DNA of 64,000 nt from contig JBBROS010000009.1 of NCBI GenBank assembly GCA_038229135.1, forward strand, positions 1 to 64,000, given 5' to 3'. The notes under the pieces were generated by a model that did not search any database, was not told the origin of the DNA, and saw only the letters and a list, made by a program, of their open reading frames with translations. How positions within the stretch are numbered: the stretch's first letter is position 1; each line of letters opens with the position of its first letter. The stretch comes from JBBROS01 sp038229135 (lineage in GTDB: Bacteria; Pseudomonadota; Alphaproteobacteria; Acetobacterales; Acetobacteraceae). Shown here one piece after another: positions 32,976 to 41,599 of the stretch. The translations under genes and the position numbers were made by a program.

Positions 32976-34349
32976 ATGACCGACCCCAGCCTGCTGTCCG
33001 CCGCCGCCCTGGCCACCGCCTACGAAGCCGGCACCCTCACCCCCGTCGAAGCCCTGCAGGCCACGCTGGAGCGGATCGCCCGCACCAACCCCGGCCTCAA
33101 CGCCTTTGCCCTGCTGGACCCGGCCGCCCCCGCCGCCGCGCGCGCGAGTGCCGAGCGCTGGCACGCCGGCCGCCCGATTGGCCCGCTGGACGGCGTGCCC
33201 TGCACCATCAAGGACCTGGTCGACGTCGCGGGCCACCCCACCCGCCGCGGCTCCCGCACCACGGACCCGACGCCGGCCGCGCACGACGCGCCGTTGGTGA
33301 CCAGCCTCCGCGCGGCGGGCTGCATCATCCTGGGCAAGACCACCACCACCGAGTTCGGCTGGAAGTCCCCCGGCGACTGCCCGCTGCACGGCATCACCCG
33401 CAACCCGCACGACCCGCGTTACAGCACGGGCGGCTCCTCCTCGGGCGCCGGGGCGGCGGCGGCCGCCTGCTTCGGGCCGCTGCACGTGGGCACGGATGCC
33501 GGCGGCTCCATCCGCATCCCGGCCGCCTGGTGCGGCGTGGTGGGCCTGAAGCCGAGCTTCGGCCGCGTGCCGCAATGGCCGCTGGGCGCCTTCGCCAGCG
33601 TCGCCGTGGCCGGCCCCATGACGCGGACCGTGCGGGACGCGGCGCTCATGCTGGACGCCATGAGCACGCCCGACTGGCGGGACCCGTTCTGCACCGCGCA
33701 CACGCCCGCCACGCCCACTCTCGAGCACGGCGTGGCCGGCCTGCGCATCGCGGTTCTCGGCACGCCGGGGTTCGTGGCGCCCATCGACGGCCCCGGCATC
33801 GCCGCGGTGGAGCACGCCGCGACACTGCTCGGCGAGGCCGGCGCCAGGCTCGAGGAGGTGGACCCGGCCGCGTTCGGCCTGCCGGACACCGGTGCCCTTT
33901 TTGCGGACCTCTGGCGCACCGCCCTTCGCCTGGTCGTCGCCAACACGCCGGAGGACCGCCGCCCGTCGCTCGACGCCGGGCTGCTCAGGCTGGCGGGCGG
34001 CCCGGCGATGGGCGGCACCGAGCTGATGCACGCCATGGGCCAGCAGGTGCAGGCCGCGCACGCCATGGCCGGGCTGCATCGGCGGTTCGACCTCGTGCTC
34101 TGCCCCACCGTCCCCGGCCCGCCTCCGCTGGCCGACGCGCCGCTCGGGGATCCGGCCCACGACCTGTTGCACCACTGGGCGCCCTGGACCTTCGCCTTCA
34201 ACCTCAGCCGCCAGCCCGCCATCAGCGTCCCGCTCGGGCGGCACGACGGCCTGCCCCGCAGCATCCAGCTCGCCGCCGCCATCGGCCGGGACGACGTGGT
34301 GCTGCGGGCGGCCCGCATCATCGAGAAAGCCATGGAGCCCAACCAATGA
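32976..34349 (+). CDS. Amidase (amidase signature family)
   Basis: Cytoplasmic Ser-cisSer-Lys hydrolase of 457 residues. The catalytic Lys79 is in CTIKD, the cis-Ser in the run Ser154–156 (YSTGGSSSGAGAA) and the nucleophile Ser178 in GTDAGGSIRIPA. The C-terminal region QPAISVPLGRHDGLP is normal for the family. It would hydrolyse a small amide to acid plus ammonia or amine; it also resembles GatA, but no gatB or gatC is present. It starts 49 bp after trmO and overlaps the M20 peptidase start (ATGA). Confidence 0.87.
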   Translation: MTDPSLLSAAALATAYEAGTLTPVEALQATLERIARTNPGLNAFALLDPAAPAAARASAERWHAGRPIGPLDGVPCTIKDLVDVAGHPTRRGSRTTDPTPAAHDAPLVTSLRAAGCIILGKTTTTEFGWKSPGDCPLHGITRNPHDPRYSTGGSSSGAGAAAAACFGPLHVGTDAGGSIRIPAAWCGVVGLKPSFGRVPQWPLGAFASVAVAGPMTRTVRDAALMLDAMSTPDWRDPFCTAHTPATPTLEHGVAGLRIAVLGTPGFVAPIDGPGIAAVEHAATLLGEAGARLEEVDPAAFGLPDTGALFADLWRTALRLVVANTPEDRRPSLDAGLLRLAGGPAMGGTELMHAMGQQVQAAHAMAGLHRRFDLVLCPTVPGPPPLADAPLGDPAHDLLHHWAPWTFAFNLSRQPAISVPLGRHDGLPRSIQLAAAIGRDDVVLRAARIIEKAMEPNQ

Positions 34350-35524
34350 GCGTCGACGCCCCCGAAGCCGCCATCGCCAATTGGCTCGCCACCCAGCACG
34401 GCCCCATGATCGAGCTGTTGCGCGACATGGTCGACATCGACAGCGGCAGCTACGACAAGCCCGGCATCGACGCGGTGGGCGCCGTGGTGCAGCGCTTCCT
34501 CGAGGCTCACGGCATCCCCGTCGAGCACGTGCCCCAGAGCCGCCACGGCGACTGCCTCCGTGCGATCGTCCCTCACGAAGGCGGCGGCAATGCCGGGGGC
34601 AAGATCGTGCTCATGGGGCACCGTGACACGGTGTTCCCGGCGGGCGAGGTGGCGCGCCGCCCCTTCAGCATCGACGGCACCATCGCGAGCGGCCCGGGGG
34701 TGGCGGACATGAAGGCCGGGCTGGTGATGAACTGCTTCGTCCTGGCCGCCTTCGCCCGCTTCGGCGGCAGCCCGGGCCCGCTCGTGGGCCTCTTCACGGG
34801 CGATGAGGAGATCGGCTCGCCCGAGGGGCGGCCCGTGATCGAGGCCGAGGCCCGCGGTGCCCGCGTCGTGTTCAACTCCGAGCCCGGGCGGCCCAACGGC
34901 GGCGTCGTCACCGGGCGCAAGGGGGGCGTGTTCATGGGCCTGCGCATCGAAGGCCGCGCAGCGCACTCGGGCGGCAATTTCGAGCACGGCATCTCCGCCA
35001 TCGAGGAGCTCGCCCGCAAGATCGTGGCGCTGCACGCGCTGACGGACCTGGCGCGCGGGATCACCCTCAACGTGGGCCTCGTCAGCGGCGGCCAATCGGT
35101 CAACACCGTGGCGCCCTGGGCCGAGGCGCAGATCGATCTGCGCTACGTGAAACCCGAGGACCATGACGACGTGATGGCCCGCATCGCCGCAATCGCCGCC
35201 CATGCCAACGTGCCCGGCACGCGGAGCACGCTCGAGATCAAGGGCGAGTTTTCTCCCTTGGTGCAAACGGACGCGGCACGGCGGCTGTTCGAGTTGTATG
35301 TGAGTACCGCCGCGGCCAGCGGCCTGAGCGTCACGGGCGAGTTCTCGGGCGGCTGCGCCGATAGCGGGTTCACTGCCGGGGTGGGCACGCCGACCATCTG
35401 CGCCGTGGGCCCCGTGGGCGGCAAGGCGCACACGCCGGAGGAATACCTGGAACTGGACACGCTGGTCCCGCGTGCCCAGGCCTGCGCGCGTGCGATCCTG
35501 CAGCTCGACAAGGCAGGGCTATGA
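34346..35524 (+). CDS. M20 family metallopeptidase (carboxypeptidase G2-like)
   Basis: Zinc-dependent exopeptidase of 392 residues with no signal peptide. Metal ligands are seen in VLMGHRDTVFP near residue 91 (His, Asp), GVADMKAGL near residue 120 (Asp), the catalytic GDEEIGS near residue 153 (Glu pair) and FNSEPGR near residue 174. The lid domain contains GRAAHSGGNFEHGISAIEEL. It probably removes an amino acid from an N-acyl compound. It is coupled at both ends (ATGA with the amidase, and a 4-bp overlap with the binding protein), suggesting a shared substrate. Confidence 0.87.
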   Translation: MSVDAPEAAIANWLATQHGPMIELLRDMVDIDSGSYDKPGIDAVGAVVQRFLEAHGIPVEHVPQSRHGDCLRAIVPHEGGGNAGGKIVLMGHRDTVFPAGEVARRPFSIDGTIASGPGVADMKAGLVMNCFVLAAFARFGGSPGPLVGLFTGDEEIGSPEGRPVIEAEARGARVVFNSEPGRPNGGVVTGRKGGVFMGLRIEGRAAHSGGNFEHGISAIEELARKIVALHALTDLARGITLNVGLVSGGQSVNTVAPWAEAQIDLRYVKPEDHDDVMARIAAIAAHANVPGTRSTLEIKGEFSPLVQTDAARRLFELYVSTAAASGLSVTGEFSGGCADSGFTAGVGTPTICAVGPVGGKAHTPEEYLELDTLVPRAQACARAILQLDKAGL

Positions 35525-36303
35525 GCGTGAAGACCCTCGTCGCCGCCCTCGCGCTCCTCGCCGCGGGCCCTGCCGCCGCGCAAGACGCCACGCGCGCCCT
35601 GGCCCCCACGGGGACGCTCCGGGCCGCCATCAACTACGGCAACCCGGTGCTGGCCCAGCGCGGCCCGGCCGGCCCGGGCGGCGTCTCCGTGGCCCTTGCC
35701 CGGGCGTTGGGTGCACGGCTCGGAGTGCCGGTCCAGCTCATCGAGTTCAACAGCGCCGGCGCCGTGACGGACGCGCTGGCGGCCGGCGGCTACGACGTCT
35801 GCTTCCTCGCCATCGACCCGGTACGCGGCCAGGGCCTGGCGTTCACGGCGCCCTACGTGCTGATCGAGGGCGCCTACGCCGTCCGGGGTGCCTCCACGCT
35901 GCAGGCGAATGCGGAGGTGGACCGCGCCGGCACCACCGTGCTCGTGGCCCGGGGCAGCGCCTATGACCTCTATCTCACCCGAGCGCTCACCCAAGCGACG
36001 CTGATGCGCCTGCCCACCGGGGAGGAAGCCGGCGCCGCCTTCGCGGCCGGGCGGGGCGACGTGCTGGCCGGCGTCAAGCAGGCCATGGGCGGCCTGGTTG
36101 CCGCCAACCCGGGCATGCGGCTGCTCCCGGGCGCCTTCATGGCGATCGAACAGGCCATGGCCACCCCGCGCGACCGTGTCTCCGGCGACTTGGCCGAGGC
36201 GCTGGCCACGCTCCAGGCCTTCATCGCCGAGGCCAAGGCCACCGGCGTGGTCGCCGCCGCCCTGGCCGAGACGGGCCAGCACGACGCGAGGGTCGCGAAC
36301 TGA
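35521..36303 (+). CDS. Periplasmic solute-binding protein, family 3 (SBP_bac_3)
   Basis: Exported binding protein of 260 residues with signal peptide LVAALALLAAGPAAAQ. The mature part starts LAPTGTLRAAINYGNPVL and shows DVCFLAIDPVRGQGLAFTAPYVLIEGAYAV, the usual family core. It would bind a polar amino acid-like ligand. No matching permease or ATPase genes are nearby, so it either serves a transporter encoded elsewhere or acts as a scavenging receptor. It overlaps the M20 gene by 4 bp and the monooxygenase gene by 1 bp. Confidence 0.82.
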   Translation: MSVKTLVAALALLAAGPAAAQDATRALAPTGTLRAAINYGNPVLAQRGPAGPGGVSVALARALGARLGVPVQLIEFNSAGAVTDALAAGGYDVCFLAIDPVRGQGLAFTAPYVLIEGAYAVRGASTLQANAEVDRAGTTVLVARGSAYDLYLTRALTQATLMRLPTGEEAGAAFAAGRGDVLAGVKQAMGGLVAANPGMRLLPGAFMAIEQAMATPRDRVSGDLAEALATLQAFIAEAKATGVVAAALAETGQHDARVAN

Positions 36304-37643
36304 TGAGGCAGATCCGCCTCAACGCCTTCGACATGGCCACCCCCGGCCACATCCAGCAGGGGATGTGGTCCCACCCTCGCGACACCGCACACCGCTACAA
36401 CCGCCTCGATCACTGGACCGGCCTCGCCCGCCTGCTCGAGCGTGGACTCTTCGACGGGTTGTTCCTGGCCGACGTGCTGGGCCTCTACGACGTTTATGGC
36501 GGCACCCCCGATGCCGCACTCCGGGCCGGCGTGCAGGTGCCGCTGCTGGACCCGCTCCTGCTCGTGCCCGCCATGGCCGCCGCAACCCGGCACCTCGGCT
36601 TCGGCGTGACGTGCAACCTGGCCTACGAGCCGCCCTACCTATTCGCCCGGCGCATGAGCACGCTGGACCACCTGACCGACGGGCGGATAGGCTGGAACGT
36701 CGTGACGGGCTACCTCGACAGCGCCGCCCGTGCACTGGGCTACGCCGGGCAGATGGCGCACGACGACCGCTACGACCTGGCCGACGAGTACATGGAGGCC
36801 GTTTACGCCCTGTGGGAAGGCTCCTGGGCCGACGACGCCGTGCAGCGCACCCCGGGCCAATACACGGACCCGGCCCGCGTACGCCGCATCGAGCACGACG
36901 GCCCTCAATACCGCATGAGCGCCATCCACCTCTGCGAACCCTCGCCGCAGCGGACCCCGGTGCTCTACCAGGCCGGCGCCAGCGACCGTGGCCGGACCTT
37001 CGCCGGGCGGCATGCGGAGTGCGTGTTCGTGAACGGCACCACCCGCGCCATCGTGGCCGGCATCGTTGCGGACCTGCGCGCCCGCGCCGCCCCTCGCCCT
37101 ATCCAGGTGATGGTGGGCGCCACGGTCGTGGTGGGCCGCACGGAGCGGGAGGCGCAGGAGATGCTTGCCGACTACGCCGCCCGCGCGAGCGCCGAGGGCG
37201 CGCTGGCCCACGCGTCCAGCTCGCTCGGCATCGACTTCTCCCGTTACGGCATGGACGAGCCCATCCAGGCCGGCCAGACGAACGCGATCCAGAGCAACGT
37301 CGCCGCCATGGCCAAGGTCGCGGGCCCCACCTGGACCAAGCGCAAGCTGCTCGAGCAGTCCGTGCTGGGCAGCCGCCAGCCCCCCATCGTCGGCAGCCCG
37401 GCGCAGGTGGCGGACGCGCTGCAGGCCTGGATGGACGAGGCCGGGGTGGATGGCTTCAACCTGTCCCGCACGGTGATGCCCGAGTGCCTGGAGAGCGTGA
37501 TCGACCTGGTTGTCCCGCTGCTGCAGGAGCGCGGTGCCTACAAGGCCGGCTACACGCCCGGCACCTACCGGGAGAAGCTGTTCGGCGCCGGGCCCAGGCT
37601 GCCGCCGGAGCACCCTGCCGCGTGTCATCGCATGACCGCCTGA
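36303..37643 (+). CDS. LLM-class FMN-dependent monooxygenase (NtaA/SnaA/DszA family)
   Basis: Two-component flavin monooxygenase of 446 residues. It has the family opening IRLNAFDMATPGHIQQGMW, GLFDGLFLADVLG, and the strong signature DHLTDGRIGWNVVTGYLDSAARALG (split: DHLTDGRIGWNVVTG). The C-terminal GSPAQVADALQAWMDEAGVDGFN matches the TIM-barrel end. Members oxidise nitrilotriacetate, organosulfur compounds or N-heterocycles with reduced FMN. No flavin reductase gene is adjacent. It is the last gene of the coupled set, one base overlapping the binding protein. Confidence 0.85.
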   Translation: MRQIRLNAFDMATPGHIQQGMWSHPRDTAHRYNRLDHWTGLARLLERGLFDGLFLADVLGLYDVYGGTPDAALRAGVQVPLLDPLLLVPAMAAATRHLGFGVTCNLAYEPPYLFARRMSTLDHLTDGRIGWNVVTGYLDSAARALGYAGQMAHDDRYDLADEYMEAVYALWEGSWADDAVQRTPGQYTDPARVRRIEHDGPQYRMSAIHLCEPSPQRTPVLYQAGASDRGRTFAGRHAECVFVNGTTRAIVAGIVADLRARAAPRPIQVMVGATVVVGRTEREAQEMLADYAARASAEGALAHASSSLGIDFSRYGMDEPIQAGQTNAIQSNVAAMAKVAGPTWTKRKLLEQSVLGSRQPPIVGSPAQVADALQAWMDEAGVDGFNLSRTVMPECLESVIDLVVPLLQERGAYKAGYTPGTYREKLFGAGPRLPPEHPAACHRMTA

Positions 37644-37653
37644 GGCTTGGCGG

Positions 37654-39426
37654 TCAGGCCCCGAACTGCGCCATGAGGTCCCGCGTGCGCTGGGCGTCGA
37701 CCTGCTTCATCACCTGCCAGGTCAGCCGCTGGCAGTCGTCGATCGTGGTGCTGCGCACGGCCTGCTTCACGCGCGGCACGCTGGCGGCGTTCATGCTGAA
37801 GCTGCGCAGGCCGAGGCCCAGCAGCAGGGGCGTCATGGCCGGGTTGGCAGCCATCTCGCCGCACACGCTCACCGGGATGCGGTGCCGGGCGCCGGCCTCG
37901 ACGGTAAACTGGATGAGCCGCAGCATGGCCGGGTGCAGCGGATCGTACAGGTCGGCCACGTCCGACTCGCCGCGGTCGACGGCCAGCGCATACATGCAGA
38001 GGTCGTTCGTGCCGATGGCGAAGAAGTCGGCGACGGAGGCCAGCGCATCGGCCGACAGGGCGGCGCCGGGCGTCTCGACCATGATGCCGAGCGGCGGAAG
38101 GGCGGCGGGCAGCGTCACGCCAGCCTGCCGCAGCGCCTGGGCGGCACGGTCGTAATGCACCCGGGCGGCGCGCACCTCGGCCACGTTCGTGACCATGGGA
38201 AGCATCACGCGCACCGGCCCCGCGAGGCTCGCGCGCAGGATCGCGCGGAGCTGCGTCTCGAGCAGCGCCGGCTGGCGCAGCAGGAGGCGGATGCCGCGGA
38301 GGCCCAGCGCCGGGTTCGCGTCGACCATATCCGGCACCAGGCCGGCCGAGCTCAGCGCCTCGATCTCCTTCTCGCCGCCCCAGTCCAGCACGCGGATGGT
38401 CACCGGGTCGCCCTGCATGGTCTCCACCACGGTGCGGTAGGTCTCGGCCTGCTGCGCCTCGTCCGGCACCGTGTCACGGTTCATGAACAGGAACTCGGAG
38501 CGTAGCAGCCCGATGCCGGCCGCCCCCGACTGCGCGATCATGGGCAGCTCGACGGGCAGCTCGAAATTGGCCTGCAGCTCGACCGCCTCGCCATCGAGCG
38601 TGACGCTGGGCAGGCGGCGCAGGCGGCTCAGGCGCTGCCGCTCGCGCGCGTAGTTTGCCACTGCACGGCGCGCGCCAGCCAGCGTGGCCGGCGCCGGGTC
38701 CACCACGACGGTGCCGGCGGACCCGTCCAGCACCAGCGTGGCCCCCGCCCGGAGGCCTGCGATCAGCCCCGGCGCGCCCAGCACGGAGGGGATCCCGAGG
38801 GCGCGGAGCATGATGGCGGTATGCCCGTCCGTCCCGCCCTCCTCGGTGGCCACGCCTGCGATGCGCGCCGGATCGATGAGGGCAGCGTCGCTCGGGCGCA
38901 GGGCCTCGGCCACCAGGATGGAGCCAGGCGCGCTGTCGGCGAAGCTGCGGAAGGGCGCGCGGGTGAGGTTGCGCACCAGGCGGCGGCCGATCTCGCGCAC
39001 CTCGTCGGCCTGGCGCTTGGCATCCGCCGCCTCCAGCGCGTGGGCGATGCTGTTCGCCTCCTCCATGGTGGCGGTCTCGGCCGAAACGAGCTTTTCCTCC
39101 ACCCGCGTCCGGGCGCCGCGCACCAGGCGTGAGGGGCCGAGCATCTGCAGGTAGGCGTCCAGCAGCGGCGCGATCTCACCCTGGCTCTCCTCGGGCAGCA
39201 CGGCGACGCGGGCGCGCAGCTTCAGCAGCTGCTTGCGGGACTGGCGGATGGCGCTCTCGAGCCGGGCGAGCTCGGCCTGGATGTCGGCAGCGTGGATGCG
39301 CTGGCGGGTAACGATCGCGGGCGCCTCGACGGTGCGGAACACCGGGCCGATCGCGACGCCCGGGGAGGCCGGGATACCGACCAGCCGCCGCTCCTCGTGC
39401 GCTCCGCCCGCGTCAGTCCTGCTCAT
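37654..39426 (-). CDS. ptsI: Phosphoenolpyruvate–protein phosphotransferase (PTS enzyme I)
   Basis: Cytoplasmic EI of 590 residues that passes phosphate from PEP to HPr. Order: the N-terminal swivel domain with the active His in EEGGTDGHTAIML near residue 200, the linker, and the C-terminal PEP-binding barrel with LLRSEFLFM, LDWGGEKE, GTNDLCMYALAVDR and SVCGEMAAN. There is no N-terminal GAF domain, so it is EI-like in build rather than PtsP/EI-Ntr. It overlaps the HPr gene by 14 bp as the last gene of the hprK–rapZ–EIIA–HPr–EI operon. Confidence 0.9.
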   Translation of the reverse strand: MSRTDAGGAHEERRLVGIPASPGVAIGPVFRTVEAPAIVTRQRIHAADIQAELARLESAIRQSRKQLLKLRARVAVLPEESQGEIAPLLDAYLQMLGPSRLVRGARTRVEEKLVSAETATMEEANSIAHALEAADAKRQADEVREIGRRLVRNLTRAPFRSFADSAPGSILVAEALRPSDAALIDPARIAGVATEEGGTDGHTAIMLRALGIPSVLGAPGLIAGLRAGATLVLDGSAGTVVVDPAPATLAGARRAVANYARERQRLSRLRRLPSVTLDGEAVELQANFELPVELPMIAQSGAAGIGLLRSEFLFMNRDTVPDEAQQAETYRTVVETMQGDPVTIRVLDWGGEKEIEALSSAGLVPDMVDANPALGLRGIRLLLRQPALLETQLRAILRASLAGPVRVMLPMVTNVAEVRAARVHYDRAAQALRQAGVTLPAALPPLGIMVETPGAALSADALASVADFFAIGTNDLCMYALAVDRGESDVADLYDPLHPAMLRLIQFTVEAGARHRIPVSVCGEMAANPAMTPLLLGLGLRSFSMNAASVPRVKQAVRSTTIDDCQRLTWQVMKQVDAQRTRDLMAQFGA

Positions 39427-39706
39427 TGAAGCCAGCCTCGACGAGCGAGCCCAGCGCGTCCAGCGCCTCCTTGGCGTCCCATCCTTCGGCCTGGACCTCG
39501 ATTGTGGAGCCCATGCCGGCGCCGAGCATCATGAGGCCCATGATGGAGCGTGCGGAGACGCTCTGCCCATCCCGCAGCACATCCACCGAGGCGCCGAAGC
39601 GCTCGGCCATCGTCACGAACTTGGCGGCCGCCCGGGCATGCAGGCCACGGCGGTTCACGATGCGGAAGGTTCTGGACAGGGTCGCCGACCCAGCCTCGTC
39701 GGTCAC
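39413..39706 (-). CDS. ptsH: Phosphocarrier protein HPr
   Basis: HPr of 97 residues. The phospho-accepting His23 is in RRGLHARAAAKF, and the HprK-target Ser54 is in VSARSIMGLMML. It receives phosphate from EI and hands it to EIIA. The start is a GTG at 39706 whose sequence GTGA also contains the stop of the EIIA gene upstream. A longer frame exists but would run through the EIIA gene. The presence of both His and Ser sites fits regulation by the nearby HprK. Confidence 0.9.
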   Translation of the reverse strand: MTDEAGSATLSRTFRIVNRRGLHARAAAKFVTMAERFGASVDVLRDGQSVSARSIMGLMMLGAGMGSTIEVQAEGWDAKEALDALGSLVEAGFNEQD

Positions 39707-40119
39707 GACCCCGTCTTGCGGCAGGACGGCAGCACGTGCGAGGCGGCGGCGATGTATTTTCGCCCGGCCGCCTGCGCGCAGTCCACGCATTCGCCCAGCG
39801 TCTGGCTGCCGCGCACCTTGGCCAGCTTCACGAGCATGGGCAGGTTCACGCCCGAGAGCACCTCCACCCCATCCCGCGTCATCATCGAGATGGCGAGGTT
39901 GCTGGGCGTGCCGCCGAACATGTCGGTGAGCAGCACGACGCCGTCGCCCTGGTCCACCGCGTCCATCTTGGCACGGATGTCCGCACGGCGGCCCTCCATG
40001 TCGTCATCGGGGCCGATGCAGATCGTCGCGACGTTCCGCTGCGGGCCGACGACATGCTCCATGGCGGAGCGCAGCTCGTCGGCGAGACGGCCGTGGGTTA
40101 CCAGCACGAGGCCGATCAT
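39703..40119 (-). CDS. PTS EIIA component, mannose family
   Basis: Regulatory EIIA(Man)-type protein of 138 residues. The phospho-His9 is in MIGLVLVTHGRLADEL; LLTDMFGGTPSNLA near residue 66 and the MPMLVKLA-like NLPMLVKLAKVRG are conserved. There are no EIIB or EIIC genes in the operon, so the protein most likely signals phosphorylation state, as in other Alphaproteobacteria where it affects ChvI/ChvG or related kinases. It sits 10 bp after rapZ and overlaps the HPr start. Confidence 0.87.
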   Translation of the reverse strand: MIGLVLVTHGRLADELRSAMEHVVGPQRNVATICIGPDDDMEGRRADIRAKMDAVDQGDGVVLLTDMFGGTPSNLAISMMTRDGVEVLSGVNLPMLVKLAKVRGSQTLGECVDCAQAAGRKYIAAASHVLPSCRKTGS

Positions 40120-40129
40120 GATCGGGGGG

Positions 40130-41101
40130 TCAAGCCTTTCCTGAAGCGGCGCTGGCGGACATCGGGCGATCGGCTCCTTGATCGCCTGCAATGCCGCCTT
40201 GTTCGCCGCGGGTCAATTCCTTCGACGCCTCGTCGGCAAGTTCCCGATGAAGTACGTTCACCTGCCATTGACGCAAACCGCCCGTCGCCTCCGCCGCGTC
40301 CCGCAGGGCCGGCGCCAAACGCTCGACGATGCGGACGGACCGATGCCGGCCGCCCGTGCAACCCACGGCGATCGTCGCGTATTTCTTGCCCTCCTGCACG
40401 AAGCGCGGAAGGACCAGCTGAAGCATGTTCTCGACCATGCCGTAAAAGACCTCGAAGTCCGGGTCGGCCTCGACATAGGCGGCGACTGCCATGTCCTTCC
40501 CGGTGCCTGGCCGTAATATGGGATCGTAGTGGGGATTCCGAAGAAAACGTGCGTCGAACACCATGTCGGCCTCGCGTGGCAGCCCCTCGGGAAATGCGAA
40601 CGACGTGAGCGTGACAGCGAGCGGCCCCGGTCCATCGGTGCCGGGCAGGAACCGGCGTTCGACGATCCGGCGCAGCTCTGGCAGCGGCAGGCCGGATGTG
40701 TCGATGAACAGGTCAGCGCCGTGCCGGAGCGGGGCGGTCAGCGTGGCCTCGTGCTCGATCCCGTCCGCGACCCGGCCGTGCGGCGACAGGGGGTGGCGGC
40801 GACGGCTTTCCGTGTAGCGCCGGAGCAGCGCCGGGGTGTCGGCCCAGGCATAGACGAGGTCCACGCGGCGGCCGGGGTCTTGCCGGAGCTGGGCGAGGGT
40901 GGCGAGCACGCCGTCGGCGTCGAAGCCGCGGGTGCGGGCGTCGAGGCCGATCGCGAGCGGGCGGTCACCTCGGGCGACGAGCGTGTCGACCATGGTCAGC
41001 GGCGGGTTGTCGACCGCCTCGTAGCCGAGGTCCTCGAGGGCGCGGAGGATGGAGGCCTTGCCGGCGCCGGAGAGCCCGGTCACGAGCACGACCGGGTTCA
41101 T
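40130..41101 (-). CDS. rapZ: RNase adapter / nucleotide-binding protein RapZ (YvcJ family)
   Basis: P-loop protein of 323 residues. The Walker A segment is TGLSGAGKAS near residues 8–17, in which the usual Ser/Thr after Lys15 is Ala16. The family segments VDNPPL, FGFKYGLP-like TSFAFPEGLPREADMVFD and the C-terminal IAVGCTGGRHRSV are clear. In enterobacteria RapZ guides RNase E to glmZ; its alphaproteobacterial role is not settled. It overlaps hprK (ATGA) and precedes EIIA. The charged tail after residue 290 is variable in the family. Confidence 0.88.
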   Translation of the reverse strand: MNPVVLVTGLSGAGKASILRALEDLGYEAVDNPPLTMVDTLVARGDRPLAIGLDARTRGFDADGVLATLAQLRQDPGRRVDLVYAWADTPALLRRYTESRRRHPLSPHGRVADGIEHEATLTAPLRHGADLFIDTSGLPLPELRRIVERRFLPGTDGPGPLAVTLTSFAFPEGLPREADMVFDARFLRNPHYDPILRPGTGKDMAVAAYVEADPDFEVFYGMVENMLQLVLPRFVQEGKKYATIAVGCTGGRHRSVRIVERLAPALRDAAEATGGLRQWQVNVLHRELADEASKELTRGEQGGIAGDQGADRPMSASAASGKA

Positions 41102-41508
41102 GCGAAGGCGCCAGCCACAACGCCGATTTGGCCCTGCACGGCCTGGAGCGCCAGCACGAGACGTTCCGGGGCGGAGGCGCTTGCCGGGTCGATGTGTATG
41201 GCGGGCAGGCCTTGCCACGTAGAGGGCAGCGGCATGCGCTCGCCGCGGCCCATATGCGCCACGAGTGCGAGCCGCGCTGCCTCGAGGTGCGGCAGCCGGA
41301 CCACGCCGAGGCCGCGGACCTCGAGCAGCCCGGCCAGGGCGGCCGGGGCCTGGGCCACTCCATCGACGATGTCCACGCGGTCGTCCGCCACCAGGTCGAA
41401 GCCATGATGGAGCAGCCGGAGCACGAGGTCGGACTTGCCCGAGCCTGGTGGCCCCATCAGCAGCACGCCTGCCCCGTTATGGGCGGCACAGCTTGCGTGG
41501 ATGGACAT
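41098..41508 (-). CDS. hprK: HPr kinase/phosphorylase (short alphaproteobacterial form)
   Basis: Catalytic domain only, 136 residues, lacking the N-terminal domain of the ~310-residue Gram-positive enzyme, as is usual in Alphaproteobacteria. The Walker A is GPPGSGKS at 19–26, followed by FDLVADDRVDI near residue 43. It phosphorylates the HPr Ser site. It is the first gene of the five-gene PTS operon. The ATG at 41508 lies about 90 bp from the divergent dehydratase start, so both promoters share this short spacer. Confidence 0.87.
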   Translation of the reverse strand: MSIHASCAAHNGAGVLLMGPPGSGKSDLVLRLLHHGFDLVADDRVDIVDGVAQAPAALAGLLEVRGLGVVRLPHLEAARLALVAHMGRGERMPLPSTWQGLPAIHIDPASASAPERLVLALQAVQGQIGVVAGAFA

Positions 41509-41599
41509 CGTCCTGCGGTTTTGGGCCGGTTCGGGCCAGAAGGGAAGGGCTTTGTGCTCGCCCGGTTGTGCAGCCCCGGCCCGCATGCGACCGTTGGCG

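Noticed and set aside
32976..34349. Amidase as glutamyl-tRNA amidotransferase subunit GatA
   Set aside because: gatB and gatC are absent, and the gene is coupled to an M20 peptidase and a binding protein instead.
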